A stretch of DNA of 6,228 nt from Lentisphaeria bacterium. Lineage in GTDB: Bacteria > Verrucomicrobiota > Lentisphaeria > JABSQK01 > UBA12247. Below, piece after piece: positions 5,429-6,228 of the stretch. The first letter of the stretch is position 1; the number at the start of each line of letters is the position of its first letter. The translations under genes and the position numbers were made by a program. The stretch covers positions 1 to 6,228 of the forward strand of contig DMTJ01000556.1 in NCBI GenBank assembly GCA_003477185.1, given 5' to 3'. The notes below the pieces were generated by a model, which was given only the letters and a program-made list of their open reading frames with translations, made no database searches and had not been told where the DNA came from.

Positions 5429-6228
5429 ATGAAGCCTATCTCAGGACAATTCATCTCTCTCTTTTTTATGCTCAGCACATTTGGTGCCTTTGCTGGTGAC
5501 GAAAGCGGTGTCGGTAGCAGTGACCGAATTAAGGATCTGTTCTTAATCGCTCCGTTTGGAGCAGTTCTTGCACTCATCTTCTCTTACGTTTTCTTCAAAA
5601 AGATGGTTGCGGCAGATGGCGGGACCGATCGCATGAAGGAGATCGCGGGCCATGTTCGCGCGGGTGCTCAGGCATATTTGTCGAGCCAGTACAAGATCGT
5701 GGCTATAGTCCTCGTGGTGATGACCATCATCTTTACCGTGATGTCCATGATGGGCCTGCAAAGTACCTGGATGCCGGTGTCTTTTCTGATGGGTGGAATC
5801 TTCTCCGCTTTCTGCGGATACTTGGGCATGAATACCGCGACCTTGGCTTCGAACCGCACGGCCGAAGGCGCTCGCCATAGTCTGAATGCAGGCTTGCAGG
5901 TGGCGTTTCGTTCTGGTGCTGTGATGGGGTTGGTGGTGGTGGGCTTTGGCCTGCTCAACATCTGCGGCTGGTTCGTTGTTCTGGACCAATTCGTTTATCC
6001 AGTCAGCGCTGGGATGGATCCGCAACTCAGGTTGCAGGAGATTACCAATACCATGCTGGGCTTTGCAATCGGAGCCTCTACCATTGCGCTGTTTGCTCGT
6101 GTCGGTGGTGGAATTTTCACCAAGGCCGCAGATGTCGGGGCGGACTTGGTTGGTAAGGTCGAAGCCGGAATTCCAGAGGATGACCCGCGAAATCCTGCGA
6201 CAATCGCGGACAACGTGGGTGACAACGT
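5429..6228 (+). CDS. hppA: Membrane-bound ion-translocating pyrophosphatase, N-terminal part (cut by window edge)
   Basis: Integral cytoplasmic-membrane pump that hydrolyses PPi to 2 Pi and moves H+ or Na+ outward. Only 266 complete codons of a usual 650-770 are inside the window, with no stop. Residues 235-245 (DVGADLVGKVE) and 249-266 (PEDDPRN...DNVGDN) are the substrate- and Mg-binding signature of membrane pyrophosphatases. Residues 132-163 (LGMNTATLASNRTAEGAR...FRSGAV) are another family block. Hydrophobic segments lie at about 7-22, 37-57, 88-108, 114-136, 160-187 and 205-225. The first, ending AFA-GD, resembles a cleavable signal peptide, as in some bacterial members. The start at 5429 gives this natural N terminus and has a weak GAGA Shine-Dalgarno. 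The residues that separate H+ from Na+ pumps and K+-dependent from independent forms lie mainly beyond the edge, so the ion cannot be called. It follows alaS by 69 bases, same strand. Confidence 0.95.
   Translation, partial: MKPISGQFISLFFMLSTFGAFAGDESGVGSSDRIKDLFLIAPFGAVLALIFSYVFFKKMVAADGGTDRMKEIAGHVRAGAQAYLSSQYKIVAIVLVVMTIIFTVMSMMGLQSTWMPVSFLMGGIFSAFCGYLGMNTATLASNRTAEGARHSLNAGLQVAFRSGAVMGLVVVGFGLLNICGWFVVLDQFVYPVSAGMDPQLRLQEITNTMLGFAIGASTIALFARVGGGIFTKAADVGADLVGKVEAGIPEDDPRNPATIADNVGDN

Noticed and set aside
5071..5577. 168-codon minus-strand open frame across the alaS end and hppA start
   Set aside because: It is antisense to two well-supported genes. The proline and serine runs come from the reverse complement of the Gly-codon repeat and neighbouring codons.

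Overview
The window (about 57% GC by eye) holds two complete genes, one gene running off the right edge, and a decayed left flank. From left to right: about 280 bases with no recognisable gene; a short minus-strand reading frame (284-496) that looks like the broken start of a 3-methyladenine DNA glycosylase (Mpg/AAG family) gene; a minus-strand NAD+-dependent DNA ligase (493-2487, 664 residues); a divergent intergenic region (2488-2659) with several small palindromes; plus-strand alaS, alanyl-tRNA synthetase (2660-5359, 899 residues); and, 69 bases further on, the first 266 codons of a membrane-bound ion-pumping pyrophosphatase (hppA type, 5429 to the right edge).

Organism: this is ordinary bacterial chromosome, with no phage, insertion-sequence or plasmid genes visible. 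The AlaS sequence is unlike the E. coli form that I remember. Blocks such as [29 protein letters not shown] and IDLTPNGDTNGKLVN resemble the AlaS of Verrucomicrobiota (Opitutales/Puniceicoccales relatives). A membrane pyrophosphatase with a signal-peptide-like N terminus fits that group but is not restricted to it. The placement is inferred from memory of family sequences, not from a search.

Function: alaS charges tRNA-Ala and releases pyrophosphate. The next gene encodes a pump that hydrolyses pyrophosphate to move H+ or Na+ across the membrane. They are co-directional and close, so co-expression is plausible. On the other strand, the ligase has all LigA domains (Ia, nucleotidyltransferase, OB, zinc finger, helix-hairpin-helix, BRCT) but departs from the usual sequence at several substrate-contacting positions. 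It may be a second, repair-type ligase. Its stop codon overlaps a GTG that opens the glycosylase-like remnant, suggesting a former ligase-glycosylase repair operon whose distal gene has decayed.

I do not see a clear new multi-gene system. The points most worth following are the divergent ligase, the glycosylase relic coupled to it, and the palindrome cluster in front of alaS.
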